DNA of 41,077 bases from JBBRLG01 sp038231495 (GCA_038231495.1 JBBRLG010000004.1:1-41077), one strand, 5' to 3'; shown: positions 6,793-16,141, numbered from the stretch's first letter. A program made the numbers and translations. Notes: generated by a model from the letters alone, not told the origin.

Positions 6793-7788
6793 ATGCCCGG
6801 CAAGCCGAAGGTTTTCGTCACCCGCCGCATCCCGGCCCACGGCCTCGACCAGATCACGGCCCAGTGCGACGCCGAGGTGTGGGCCGACCCGCTGCCGCCG
6901 TCCTACGACCTGCTCAAGCAAAAGGTCGCCGCCTGTGACGGCCTGGTGTCGCTGCTCACCGACCGCATCGACCCCGGCCTGCTCGACGCCGCCCCGCGCC
7001 TCAAGGTGGTGAGCAACTTCGCCGTCGGCTTCAACAACATCGACGTCGGCGCCGCCACGGACCGGGGCATCTGCGTGGGCAACACGCCCGGCGTGCTGAC
7101 CGACGCCACGGCGGACATGGCGTTCTGCCTGCTGATCGCCGCCGCGCGGCGCGTGGTCGACGGCCACCTGTACGCGCAGGCGGGCCACTGGAAGACGTGG
7201 GAGCCGTTGGGCCACTTGGGGCAAGACCTGACGGGGCGGACGCTCGGCGTCGTCGGCATGGGCCGCATCGGCTACGCGCTGGCCCGCCGCTGCCATCTCG
7301 GCTGGGACATGAAGGTTCTTTACCACGACACGTTCCGCAGCGAGAAGGCGGAAATCGACCTGGACGCCCAGCAGGTGGACCTCGACACGCTGTTGCACGA
7401 GTCGGATTTCGTCTCGGTGCATACGGACCTGAACGACCGGACGCACGGCCTGTTCAACCACACGCAGTTCCAGAAGATGAAGCCGACGGCCGTCTTCGTG
7501 AACACGGCCCGCGGCCCGATCGTCAACGAGGCGGACCTGATCGCGGCGCTGCAGGCGGGCACGATCTTCGCCGCGGGTCTGGACGTGACCGACCCGGAGC
7601 CGCCCGCGGCGGACAGCCCGCTCTTACGGCAGCCGAACCTGGTCGTCGCGCCGCACATCGCCAGCGCCACGGTCGGCACGCGCGACGCGATGGCCGACAT
7701 CTGCGCGAAGAACCTGCTGGCGGGATTACACGGCCAGCGGCTGCCCGCGTGGGTCAACCCGGAGGTCGAGCCGCAGCGGCGGAAGTGA
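6793..7788 (+). CDS. D-2-hydroxyacid dehydrogenase (glyoxylate/hydroxypyruvate reductase type)
   Basis: 331 residues, NAD(P)-dependent and cytoplasmic. The Rossmann motif GVVGMGRIG is centred at 155-160. The catalytic residues are Arg240 (VNTARGP), Glu269 (DPEPP) and His288 (PHIASAT). The NFAVGFNNID strand and the overall length match the GyaR/GhrB group, which reduces glyoxylate or hydroxypyruvate to glycolate or glycerate. AAGGGA precedes the ATG by about 9 nt. The 32-nt gap to the preceding lipoprotein gene suggests co-transcription, though the functional link is unclear. A GCCGCTTGCGGC-type hairpin follows the stop by 9 nt. Confidence 0.9.
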   Translation: MPGKPKVFVTRRIPAHGLDQITAQCDAEVWADPLPPSYDLLKQKVAACDGLVSLLTDRIDPGLLDAAPRLKVVSNFAVGFNNIDVGAATDRGICVGNTPGVLTDATADMAFCLLIAAARRVVDGHLYAQAGHWKTWEPLGHLGQDLTGRTLGVVGMGRIGYALARRCHLGWDMKVLYHDTFRSEKAEIDLDAQQVDLDTLLHESDFVSVHTDLNDRTHGLFNHTQFQKMKPTAVFVNTARGPIVNEADLIAALQAGTIFAAGLDVTDPEPPAADSPLLRQPNLVVAPHIASATVGTRDAMADICAKNLLAGLHGQRLPAWVNPEVEPQRRK

Positions 7789-7797
7789 ACTGCCAAT

Positions 7798-7841
7798 GCC
7801 GCTTGCGGCTGAGCGGTTCGTAGCGCTCAGCCGCAAGCGGC
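7798..7841. repeat. GCCGCTTGCGGC inverted repeat after the dehydrogenase stop
   Basis: Perfect 18-nt inverted arms (7798-7815 and 7824-7841) with an 8-nt loop. The arms begin with the family core GCCGCTTGCGGC and continue with TGAGCG, as in the copy at 18211. Starting 9 nt after a stop codon, it could act as a terminator or RNA-stabilising hairpin, although no U-tract follows. Confidence 0.7.
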
Positions 7842-7859
7842 CATCACTCGTCGATCTTG

Positions 7860-7892
7860 AGCTGACAGCTAATAGCTGACAGCTAACAGCTA
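7860..7892. repeat. Short AGCTGACAGCTA direct repeats
   Basis: Two near-identical AGCTGACAGCTA units separated by TA-type spacers, followed by a partial third unit. Low-complexity intergenic repeat. From here to the tatC start (7893-8210) I see no gene, only a small hairpin around the GCGCGGCTTAGAGCCGTGCGC stretch near 8153. Any tatC promoter is not recognisable. Confidence 0.4.
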
Positions 7893-8210
7893 TTTTGAAT
7901 CCCTCTTCTAGCGACACCCGACTGCCGCCGAAATACCGTTGCAATCCCCGGCAAACCGCGTAAAGTGGAACCTACGGAATCGCGCTCGCCATTCCGACCC
8001 GCCGGTTTCCGCTTCTCCGTCCACCCGGACTGCGTGGCCCAGAAACCTCTGTACAACCTGAACGGCTTGCCCCGTTTATCAGAGGGTTTCGTTGTGGCCG
8101 CTTTCACCCCCCGGTTCTGTTTATTACTCCGTCCGACACGACGCAGTACCCGCGCGGCTTAGAGCCGTGCGCTGGAACCGCTTTCTTCGTACCGCCAGCG
8201 AGGTGTGACC

Positions 8211-9347
8211 ATGAGTTTCGGCAGCAATTTCGGCAACGGTCTCCCCTCGCCGGCCGGCGCGGTCAACGCCGTCGCCAACCGCCGGGAGGATTCGGAAGAC
8301 CTGTTCCACCACACGCGCATGTCCCTCGGCGACCACATCGAAGAGTTGCGCCGCTATATGATCAAGGCGCTCATCGGCTTCTTCATCGCCATGATCGCCG
8401 GCTTCTTCGTGTCGGAATACGTGCTGGACTTCATTAAGGCGCCCGTCGAAGACGGCATGAAAGACCTGTACAACAAACGCCTGCTCAAGACAATGAAAGA
8501 TCAAGACGCCCTCGATCAGAAGATGCGCGAAGTGAACAGAATGCGGAGGGAGGCGGAAGGCCTGCCGCCCGACGACGCGCCCCCCGAAGTGAAAATCTAT
8601 ATGAGTCCGGCCGCCTTGCGCAAATTGCTGGGCCTGCCGGTCCAAGAAGGAGTGTCGGACGAGAAACAGCCCGTGCAAGTCGGTATGCGCCCCTCGGACC
8701 TGTACATCATCACCGAGGGCGCGTCCAAGCTGGCGCACCCGCCGCGGCTGTCGTCGCTGAGCGTGACTGAAGTGTTCATGGTCTACCTCAAGGTGAGCAT
8801 GTACACCGGCTTCGTGATCGCCAGCCCGTGGATCTTTTACCAGATTTGGATGTTCGTAGCGGCCGGCCTGTATCCGCACGAACGCCGCTACGTCCACCTC
8901 TACCTGCCGGTCAGCCTCGGCCTGTTCCTGGCCGGCGTCGCGCTGTGCGAGTTCGTCGTGATGCCGATGGGCATTAAATACTTGCTCAGCTGGAACGAGT
9001 CGATGAATGTTGACGCGGAACTGCGGCTCAACGACTGGCTCAGTTTCGCGATCATGATGCCGGTCATCTTCGGGGCTGCGTTCCAGACGCCGGTGGTCAT
9101 GTTCTTCATCGAGCGCGTCGGGTTGGTGGATGTCGCGTTCTACAAGAAGCATCGCAAGATGGCGATCTTCATCCTGGCGGTCGTGGGCGGCCTGTTGTCG
9201 GTGTCGCCAGACCTGTACAGCATGATGATGCTCGTCGGGCCGATGTGGATTCTCTACGAGATCGGCATCCTGATGTGCAAGTACATGCCGCGCCGCGTGG
9301 TAGACGACCTTGACGTGCCGCAGTCGGAGGAGTTAATCGAGGTGTAA
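8211..9347 (+). CDS. tatC: Twin-arginine translocase subunit TatC, enlarged periplasmic loop
   Basis: A 378-residue multi-pass membrane protein, the Tat core receptor that binds RR signal peptides. SLGDHIEELRRYM at 38-50 matches the conserved cytoplasmic N-terminus and ends next to TM1 (about 51-72). YPHERRY at 221-227 carries the conserved loop glutamate (Glu224). Six TM segments are recognisable. TatC proteins are usually about 240-260 residues. The excess is a roughly 30-residue N-terminal extension plus about 80 extra residues, charged and Pro-rich (about 80-187), in the first periplasmic loop between TM1 and TM2. The ATG at 8211 has GAGGTG upstream; a GTG at 8205 would add two residues. 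No tatA gene is adjacent. Confidence 0.92.
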   Translation: MSFGSNFGNGLPSPAGAVNAVANRREDSEDLFHHTRMSLGDHIEELRRYMIKALIGFFIAMIAGFFVSEYVLDFIKAPVEDGMKDLYNKRLLKTMKDQDALDQKMREVNRMRREAEGLPPDDAPPEVKIYMSPAALRKLLGLPVQEGVSDEKQPVQVGMRPSDLYIITEGASKLAHPPRLSSLSVTEVFMVYLKVSMYTGFVIASPWIFYQIWMFVAAGLYPHERRYVHLYLPVSLGLFLAGVALCEFVVMPMGIKYLLSWNESMNVDAELRLNDWLSFAIMMPVIFGAAFQTPVVMFFIERVGLVDVAFYKKHRKMAIFILAVVGGLLSVSPDLYSMMMLVGPMWILYEIGILMCKYMPRRVVDDLDVPQSEELIEV

Positions 9348-9403
9348 GCTGAAGCCGGCGAGCCGGTAACTTGCACGACCGGCTCGCCCAGAGTACTACG
9401 GTT

Positions 9404-9459
9404 GGGTGCCATGCTTTGGTACCCCAAAGCATGCTTTCTCGTACGAAAGCATGGCACCC
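9404..9459. repeat. Inverted repeat GGGTGCCATGCTTT
   Basis: Perfect 14-nt arms (9404-9417 and 9446-9459) with an internal repeat of AAAGCATG/CATGCTTT. It is flanked by further CCGGCTCGCC/GGCGAGCCGG and ACTCCGGTCGC/GCGACCGGAGT inverted pairs (about 9355-9510). This palindrome-rich block fills the tatC-sigma gap. Confidence 0.6.
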
Positions 9460-9572
9460 CGCGACCGGAGTGAATGCCAAACTCCGGTCGCTGACGCTCC
9501 CGGCTCGCCATGTGGTTTGTACCTGTTTCCGCTCCTTGCGAGGCGTCTCCCGGACGGTTACAATCGCCGGTA

Positions 9573-10151
9573 ATGAACGACGTCTCTCGGATCCTGACTG
9601 CCATTAACCAGGGCGACACGCGCGGCGCCGCGGAGTTGTTGCCGTTGGTGTACGACGAGCTGCGCAAGTTGGCGAGCCACCGACTGGCCCAGGAATCGCC
9701 GGGGCAGACGCTCCAGGCCACGGCGCTGGTTCACGAGGCCTACGTGCGCCTGGTGGACAGCAGCCACGCCCAGGAGTGGCAAAGCCGCGGCCATTTCTTC
9801 GCCGCCGCCGCCGAGGCGATGCGCCGCATTCTCATCGACCAGGCCCGCCGCAAACGCAGTGGCAAACACGGCGGCGACTGGCAACGCCACGAGTTGCTCG
9901 AAACCGAATTGGCCGTGGCCTCGACCGCCGACTCGCTCCTGGCGGTCGATGAAGTGCTGTCGCGTTTGGCCAAAGACCATCCGGAAATGGCGCGGCTCGT
10001 CGAGCTGCGCGTCTTCGCCGGCTGTACCCTGCAAGAAGCGGCCGAGTGCCTGGGGCTTTCCGAACGCTCGGCCTTCCGATCGTGGGCCTTCGCGCGGGCG
10101 TGGTTGCGCCGCGAACTCGATCGGACGGACGGAGGCGATGCGGCCGTGTAA
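9573..10151 (+). CDS. ECF-type RNA polymerase sigma factor (TIGR02999-like)
   Basis: 192 residues with sigma region 2 (about 20-85) and region 4 (about 120-180). The opening block (NDVSRILTAINQGD, then AAELLPLVYDELRKLA) and GQTLQATALVHEAYVRLV are the signature of the TIGR02999/ECF_X6 group common in Planctomycetes and Acidobacteria. AMRRILIDQARRK precedes the linker and LRVFAGCTLQEAAECLGLS forms the region 4 helix-turn-helix. The start was chosen at the first in-frame ATG that gives the family's usual N-terminus. No anti-sigma gene is seen. The WD40 Ser/Thr kinase gene follows by 97 nt, a pairing frequent in this phylum, suggesting kinase-linked control. Confidence 0.9.
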   Translation: MNDVSRILTAINQGDTRGAAELLPLVYDELRKLASHRLAQESPGQTLQATALVHEAYVRLVDSSHAQEWQSRGHFFAAAAEAMRRILIDQARRKRSGKHGGDWQRHELLETELAVASTADSLLAVDEVLSRLAKDHPEMARLVELRVFAGCTLQEAAECLGLSERSAFRSWAFARAWLRRELDRTDGGDAAV

Positions 10152-10248
10152 CGCCTTCCGAAGAATCCCGAAAAAAGTTGGCAGGATCATCCGCGACGTT
10201 TCCATTGTTATCCGAAGGTCGCTCCACCGACTCGTTAGGCGGAAACCT

Positions 10249-12525
10249 ATGGCCGAACCGGCATTGTCCGAACAGTCGGTCTTTCTCGATTGCATCGAAA
10301 TGGAAACGCCCGCGGAGCGGCGTGCCCATTTGCACCGGGTGTGCGGCGGCAATCAACGGCTGCGGGCGGGCGTCGAAGCTCTCCTGGCCGCCCACGAACG
10401 GCTCGGCACCATTGCGCACAAACCCAACGCCGCCGTCCCCGCCGAGACGGTGACGGTGCCGCCCGGCGGCGTTGGCCCCGGCACCATTATTGGTCCTTAC
10501 AAGCTGCTGGAGCAGATCGGCGAAGGCGGCTTCGGCGTGGTCTTCATGGCCGAGCAGCAGCAGCCCATGCACCGCCGCGTCGCCCTGAAGGTCCTCAAAC
10601 CCGGCACGGACACCCGACCGATTGTCGCCCGCTTTGAAGCCGAGCGCCAGGCTCTCGCGTTGATGAATCATACGAACATCGCCCAGGTGCTGGACGGCGG
10701 CGCCACCGCGTCGGGGCAACCCTTCTTCGTGATGGAATTGGTTCGCGGCCTGCCGATCACCGACTACTGCGACCAGAACAATCTCCCCGTGCGCGAGCGC
10801 CTGGAACTGTTCGTTCAGGTCTGCCAGGCCGTGCAGCACGCGCATCAGAAAGGGATCATCCACCGCGACGTCAAACCCACCAACATCCTCGTGACCCTGC
10901 ACGACGGCACGCCGGTCGTGAAAGTCATCGACTTCGGCATTGCCAAGGCGCTGGGTCAGCAGTTGACCGACAAGACGCTGTTCACCGGCTATGCGCAGTT
11001 GGTCGGCACGCCGTTGTACATGAGTCCCGAGCAGGCGGAGATGAGCGGGCTGGACATCGACACGCGCACCGACATCTATTCGCTGGGCGTGGTGCTGTAC
11101 GAGCTGCTGACCGGCACCACCCCCCTGGACCGGGAGCGGCTCCAGTTCGCGGGCTTCGACGAAATCCGCCGCCTCATCTGCCACGTGGAGCCGCCCAAGC
11201 CGAGTACGCGCCTCACCACGCTGGGCGGTACCGCGACCGCGATGTCGTTGCACCGGAAAAGTAGTGCGAAACAGTTACGGCAACTGTTCAAGGGCGAGTT
11301 GGACTGGATCGTGATGAAGGCCCTGGAGAAGGACCGCAACCGCCGTTACGAGACGGCCAACGGCTTGCTCCAGGACATCCAGAGGCACCTGCGCGACCAG
11401 CCGATCGAAGCGCGGCCGCCGTCGCTGGGTTACACGTTACGCAAGTTTGCACGGCGGCATAAACACGGCCTGGCCGCGGCGGGGCTGGCGGGCTGCATCC
11501 TGGTCTTGCTGTTGGTGGTGCTGGGGGCCGGTCTCGTCAATTTTGCTTTGCGCGACGAGCGCGACCTGGCGCGCACCAATCAGGAGCGCGCGGAGACGGC
11601 GGAACAGCGCGCCCGCGACGCCGAGCGCGAGATCAAGATTCGAGCCCATCTCGCGAAGGCCATGGCGCTCCGCCGCGGCGGGCAGGCCGGTCAGCGCGGC
11701 GGCACTCTGGCGGAAGTGGCCGAGGCGATGCGGCACGAACCGTCGGAGGAGTTGCGCCAGGAGCTGCGCACCGAGGCCGCGGCCGCCCTGGGCCTGCCCG
11801 ACATCGAGGTGGCGGCGGAGTGGGACGGCTGGCCCACGGGGACCGAGCAAATGGACTTCGCCGCCAACCTGGAACGCTACGCCGTTGCCGACGACGAGGG
11901 CAACGTCAGCGTCCGCCGGGTTGCCGATCACGGCGAAACCGCCCGACTCCCCGGTTTCGGCAAGCCCGACTACAACGGCGTGGTCCTGAGTCCGGACGGC
12001 CGTTACCTGGCGCACCGCGGTGGTGGGGAAGGCCGGCTCAAGTTGTGGCGGCTCGACGGCAGCAAGCCGGAGTTAATTCTGGAAGAGTCGACCGGCGAGC
12101 ACCCTTCCGACGTTTCGTTCCGTCCGGACGGCCGCCAACTGGCCATCGCCCAGCCCGGCGCCTCGGTGCGCATCTACGACACGACGGCCGGCCGGCTGGT
12201 GAAAGAAATTCCCACCCCCGGCCGGGTGCAACCGCTGGCGTTTCACCCCCGGCTGCCGCGGCTGGCGATCGGGACCGAAACCGGGGTGCGCATCCTCGAC
12301 GTAAACACCGGCGCGGTGCTGGCGGAGTTCGGCAAGACGGCCCCCGCGTCCTATTTGGCCTGGCACCCCGACGGCATCGTTTTGGGCGTCAGCGGTCAGG
12401 ACCGGAATATCGGTCTGTGGGACGTGGAAAATCGTACTCAAGTGCAGTCGCTGCAAGGCCACAAAGATGGCGGGATTCACTTCTGTTTCAATCGCGCCGG
12501 CGACCGCATCGTCAGCGGTGGTTGA
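10249..12525 (+). CDS. Membrane Ser/Thr protein kinase with WD40 repeats, ended by an in-frame TGA
   Basis: 758 residues up to the stop. The Hanks-type kinase domain spans about 82-380: glycine loop GEGGFG at 91-96, ATP-binding Lys114, HRDVKPTN with catalytic Asp207, DFG with Asp228, and MSPEQ in the P+1 region. One TM segment (about 407-431) is followed by a charged coiled-coil linker (435-475) and the first WD40-like blades (from about 500). The frame then reads VSGG-TGA-GGLLRLWD. The codon following GG would normally be Trp in this blade motif, so a TGG-to-TGA change probably split a roughly 1156-residue protein. The kinase domain itself is intact and may be active. It follows the ECF sigma gene by 97 nt. 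A weak GGCGGA lies upstream of the ATG. Confidence 0.85.
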   Translation: MAEPALSEQSVFLDCIEMETPAERRAHLHRVCGGNQRLRAGVEALLAAHERLGTIAHKPNAAVPAETVTVPPGGVGPGTIIGPYKLLEQIGEGGFGVVFMAEQQQPMHRRVALKVLKPGTDTRPIVARFEAERQALALMNHTNIAQVLDGGATASGQPFFVMELVRGLPITDYCDQNNLPVRERLELFVQVCQAVQHAHQKGIIHRDVKPTNILVTLHDGTPVVKVIDFGIAKALGQQLTDKTLFTGYAQLVGTPLYMSPEQAEMSGLDIDTRTDIYSLGVVLYELLTGTTPLDRERLQFAGFDEIRRLICHVEPPKPSTRLTTLGGTATAMSLHRKSSAKQLRQLFKGELDWIVMKALEKDRNRRYETANGLLQDIQRHLRDQPIEARPPSLGYTLRKFARRHKHGLAAAGLAGCILVLLLVVLGAGLVNFALRDERDLARTNQERAETAEQRARDAEREIKIRAHLAKAMALRRGGQAGQRGGTLAEVAEAMRHEPSEELRQELRTEAAAALGLPDIEVAAEWDGWPTGTEQMDFAANLERYAVADDEGNVSVRRVADHGETARLPGFGKPDYNGVVLSPDGRYLAHRGGGEGRLKLWRLDGSKPELILEESTGEHPSDVSFRPDGRQLAIAQPGASVRIYDTTAGRLVKEIPTPGRVQPLAFHPRLPRLAIGTETGVRILDVNTGAVLAEFGKTAPASYLAWHPDGIVLGVSGQDRNIGLWDVENRTQVQSLQGHKDGGIHFCFNRAGDRIVSGG

Positions 12526-12540
12526 GGAGGCCTCCTCCGT

Positions 12541-13719
12541 TTGTGGGACGCCAACACGGGCCGGGAGATGCTGCAAATGGCGGGCAACCGCACCGGACAC
12601 CTGCGCTTCGGCCCCGACGACCGGTTGCTCGCCGCTACCCGGCGCGGGGGGAAAGTCCAGCTGCTGCGCGTCTTGCCGGGACGCGAATTACGCCAGTTGC
12701 GTCCGCCGAATGAGGACGACGCGTACCTCTCGCCGCGCCCTTGCCTTCAAGGCCGGCTGCTGGCCGTGCGCGCCATGCGGGGTCTCGCCATCCTGGACCT
12801 GGCGACGGGAAAGGAATTGGCTGTCCTCCCCAGTAAATCCGCCGCGGACATGTTTCCGCTCGGCTTCGACCGCGAAGGGGCCTTGCAAACCTACGGCGAT
12901 AACGGTTTGCAACGCTGGCCCCTGCGACCGGACGATGCCAAACCGGGGTTGGTCCACGTTGGTCCGCCGCAGTTGCTGTACGACAAATCGCCGCGGGAAG
13001 CCTCCGGGCAGACCGCCGACGGACAAATCGTCGTGTATCCCAATTACAGTTTGGGGCCGATCGTATTGCACCTGAACCCGTTTCAGAAGCGCAGGTTTGT
13101 GGGGCGTCAGGCGGACGTCCGCTATGCCGCCATCAGTCCCGAAGGCCGCTGGATCGCGACCGGCAGCCACAGCGAGACGGGCCGGGAGGGGGCGAAGATT
13201 TGGGACGTCGTTTCGGGCGAACAGGTGAAGACGCTGCCGGTCAGCGGCCTGTGCCAGGTCGGCTTCAGTCCGGACGGTCGCTGGCTGGCCACCTTGAGCG
13301 GCGTGGACCACCAGTGTTGCCTATGGTCGGTCGGGTCCTGGGAAGCCGGTCCGACGTTATCCGCGCAGCAGGGCTTTGCCTTTTCGGAGGACGGCAACTG
13401 GATCGCCGTCGACGGCGATTCGCCGGGAGTCGTGCGCCTGCTCGAAACGGCGACCGGTAAAGAACTCGTCCGGCTGACCTCTCCGGAGCGCACGCTCATG
13501 TACTCGCTCCTCATCACGCCCGACGGCGGTCAGGTTCTGGCCTTGGGCCGGGACACCGAAGCCTTGCACGTCTGGGACTTGCGGGCCATTCGCCGGCAAT
13601 TGCGGGACGTAGGCCTGGATTGGGACCCGCCCCTGCCGCCGGCGGAGGAAAGGAAAGTGGCTCCTCTCCGGCTGCGCGTCGAGTCGGCCAAGCCGGCTCC
13701 TACGGCAGATCAACCCTGA
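12541..13719 (+). pseudogene. C-terminal WD40 part of the interrupted kinase
   Basis: This stretch is in exactly the same frame as the upstream kinase gene and is open from the codon after its TGA (12526) to 13719. It encodes about 390 residues of further WD40-like blades: LRLWDANTGRE, ISPEGRWIATGSH, VGFSPDGRWLATLSG, LHVWDLRAI. A separate start (TTG at 12541 or ATG at 12568) has no convincing ribosome-binding site of its own, although GGAGG occurs right at the TGA. It is probably the detached propeller half. It would be a normal gene part if the TGA is a sequencing error or is read through. Confidence 0.65.
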
Positions 13720-13752
13720 GTTTTCGAGTCCTGCATGGACAATGTCACAGCG

Positions 13753-13962
13753 GGCGAGTGGGGTCGCGTCAGCGCCCCGAGTAGTCGGTTCGGGAGTACT
13801 CGGGGCGCTAAGGCGCTGCGCGAGAATTAACGATCCAAAGGCGAGCGTCGGGGCGTAAGCCCGACGTGGCTTACGCCCCACACACGTCGGGCTAACGCCC
13901 CGACGCTCGCCGAGGTTTCGAGCGTTAATTAACGCGCGGCTCCTGACGCGACCCCGCTCGCC
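13753..13962. mobile_element. 210-bp nested palindromic element
   Basis: Outer 20-nt arms, GGCGAGTGGGGTCGCGTCAG (13753-13772) and its inverse at 13943-13962, differ at one position. Inside are a 13-bp hairpin (13771-13783 with 13797-13809), a 29-nt arm pair with one mismatch (13840-13868 with 13883-13911), and TTAACG-containing arms between. It has no coding capacity. It fills most of the 365-nt gap between the kinase remnant and the surface-protein gene. It is MITE- or BIME-like by structure. Confidence 0.6.
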
Positions 13963-14084
13963 GGTGTCTTTTCCACAATAATTGGCAGGTTTCGCCGCGG
14001 CATTTCGCATTGTCTTACGAAGGACGCTCCAAAGACCCTTCAAGTTTCAATTTCGCACCGCGAACCCGATTAAGGAGAGTTAGC

Positions 14085-16115
14085 ATGTCCGTCACGTCGA
14101 AAGTGCGCTCGTGGCTCCGCGTTACGTCCCCGCGACCGTCCGTTCGCCGGCCGGTTCGCCTGGGGATCGAGGCTCTGGAAGACCGGGCCGTCCCGGCGCT
14201 CAACATCATCCCGGTGACGCCCCAAGTGGCTCTGACCCTGACCGTCACCAGCGTCGCCGACAGCGGCCCCGGCACCCTGCGCGAGGCGCTCACCATCGCC
14301 AACGCCAACCCCGGCACGGCCGACACCATCGTGTTCGCGCCCCAGTTGAAGGGGGCCAACATCGACCTCAGTACCATCGACAGCAACAAATACGGGCCGA
14401 GCGCCTTGGACGTCAGCGGTCCCGTGACCATTATCGGCAGCGGCCAGACGATCGAGCCGAAGCCGTTTTCGCCGACCGATATTAGCGGCCCCGGTGCGTT
14501 CCGCTTGTTCGCGGTCGAACCCAAGGCCATCCTGAACCTGCAAAACCTGACGCTGGCCAACGGCGTGGCGAAGGGCGGCACGGGCTACAACGGCGGCGGC
14601 GGCGGCGGCGGCGCCGGCCTCGGCGGGGCAGTCTACAACGTCGGTGAACTCGACCTGATCGGCTGCACGCTGACCGGCAACTCGGCCGTCGGCGGCAATG
14701 CCCGGATGGTCAACGGTGCGTACGGCTACGGCGGGGGCGGCGGGCTGGGTGGAAGTGCGGACGCCAACGGCGGCGGCGGCGGGCCCAATGGCGGCCTTGC
14801 GCCTGCGTATGCGCAGGGAACAGATGCCTACGGCTATCCTGTCACGCTTTTGGCCAAGCCTGCAACCAACGGGGGGTTCGGCGGCGGCGGGGCGACGGGC
14901 GCGTTCATAGCTGACTTGAAGGAGCAACAAAGCGCCGCCAACGGCAGGGCCGGTGGGTTCGGCGGCGGCGGCGGGGTGGGCGGAACCTACAGCAGCTACA
15001 CTTTTGATCCAATCAACCCCCAGGACAAACCGTTTCTGGAGCTTATCTCAGGCCAAGGCGGAAACGGCGGGTTCGGCGGCGGCGGCGGCGCTGGCTATAG
15101 CAGCAGCGGCCCCGGCGCGGGCAGCGATTTCGGCGGCGGCGCCGGCTGCGTGGCCGGTCTCGCATCGCTTGGCTTCATTGGCAGCGGCGGCGGCGGCGCC
15201 GGCTTGGGCGGAGCCGTGTTCAACCAGGGCGGCGTCGTGAAGGCGGTGAACTCCACCTTTGCCCTCAATACGGTCAAGGGGGGCGACAGCTTCAGCGCCA
15301 AAACCGGCTGGTCATCCATCGACACTCCCCTATCGTTCTACTATCCCCCCGGCGACGGCGGCAGCGCCTACGGCGCCGGGTTGTTCAACCTCGACGGCGA
15401 CATGACCCTGGTCAACTGCACCGTGGCGAGCAACGACGCCGTCGCGGGCAAGGGGGCGAATGCCGGCTTCGCCGCCGGCACCGCCGTCTACAACGCCAGC
15501 CACGACGCCGGCTTGCCCAAGCCGAGCCAAGGCCCGGTTGTTGAGCTTAACGACGATGGCTTGCAGAAGAACCCTCCGCCCCCGGCCAGCAACCAGGGCG
15601 CGAACCTCAACCTGTTCAACAACATCCTGATCGGTGCCGCCGGCAAGTCGGCCGTGTACAACTTCGGCGACCCGAACGGCAATGCCCAGGTCGACGGCGC
15701 CTTCAACCTGTTGTCGTCCGCGGTCGTCGATGTCGGCGGTGCCGTGACGACGGCCGGTTACAACGTGGGCAACATCCAACTCGGACCGCTCCAGAACAAC
15801 GGCGGGCTGACGCCGACCATGATGCCGCCCGCCACGACGCCGCTCGGCAGCACGTTTTATTTCAACTCGCTCAACCTCCCCGGCGGCGTCCCGGCTTTCG
15901 ACCAGCGGGGGGTGGGGTTCGACCGGGTCGTGAATCAGCACATCAACCTGGGTGCCGTCCAGGTGCAGGCGACGCGGGTCGCGGTTCCGCCTGGACGTAG
16001 CATTCCCGCACTGGACAAAGTGTTTCGTGGTGCGACACTCAACGCCCACTTGGTCCAGCAGCTGCTCAGCGATCCGGCGTTTGTGGACTGGTTGTTCGCG
16101 TGGAGTCGCCGCTGA
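14085..16115 (+). CDS. Gly-rich surface protein with LEDR N-terminal motif
   Basis: 676 residues. The basic N-terminus leads into GIEALEDRAVPALN (LEDR at 31-34), a motif shared by many large exported planctomycete proteins and also by the DUF4214 protein in this window. It is followed by VTSVADSGPGTLREAL, typical of choice-of-anchor Q/parallel-beta-helix (CSLREA-like) adhesin-type proteins. Repeated blocks of GGGGGGAGLGGAVYN type, with strand-forming LINCTL/NSTFALN pieces, indicate a right-handed beta-helix. It is probably secreted or on the cell surface, and no enzymatic motif is seen. AAGGAGAG lies about 6 nt before the ATG. It converges on hemD with a shared hairpin in between. Confidence 0.8.
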   Translation: MSVTSKVRSWLRVTSPRPSVRRPVRLGIEALEDRAVPALNIIPVTPQVALTLTVTSVADSGPGTLREALTIANANPGTADTIVFAPQLKGANIDLSTIDSNKYGPSALDVSGPVTIIGSGQTIEPKPFSPTDISGPGAFRLFAVEPKAILNLQNLTLANGVAKGGTGYNGGGGGGGAGLGGAVYNVGELDLIGCTLTGNSAVGGNARMVNGAYGYGGGGGLGGSADANGGGGGPNGGLAPAYAQGTDAYGYPVTLLAKPATNGGFGGGGATGAFIADLKEQQSAANGRAGGFGGGGGVGGTYSSYTFDPINPQDKPFLELISGQGGNGGFGGGGGAGYSSSGPGAGSDFGGGAGCVAGLASLGFIGSGGGGAGLGGAVFNQGGVVKAVNSTFALNTVKGGDSFSAKTGWSSIDTPLSFYYPPGDGGSAYGAGLFNLDGDMTLVNCTVASNDAVAGKGANAGFAAGTAVYNASHDAGLPKPSQGPVVELNDDGLQKNPPPPASNQGANLNLFNNILIGAAGKSAVYNFGDPNGNAQVDGAFNLLSSAVVDVGGAVTTAGYNVGNIQLGPLQNNGGLTPTMMPPATTPLGSTFYFNSLNLPGGVPAFDQRGVGFDRVVNQHINLGAVQVQATRVAVPPGRSIPALDKVFRGATLNAHLVQQLLSDPAFVDWLFAWSRR

Positions 16116-16141
16116 GCGCGGCCCGGCGATGACTTGCATCG

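Noticed and set aside
12523..12525. TGA as a selenocysteine codon
   Set aside because: A WD40 blade is not a known selenoprotein context, Trp fits the position, and no SECIS-like structure is apparent.
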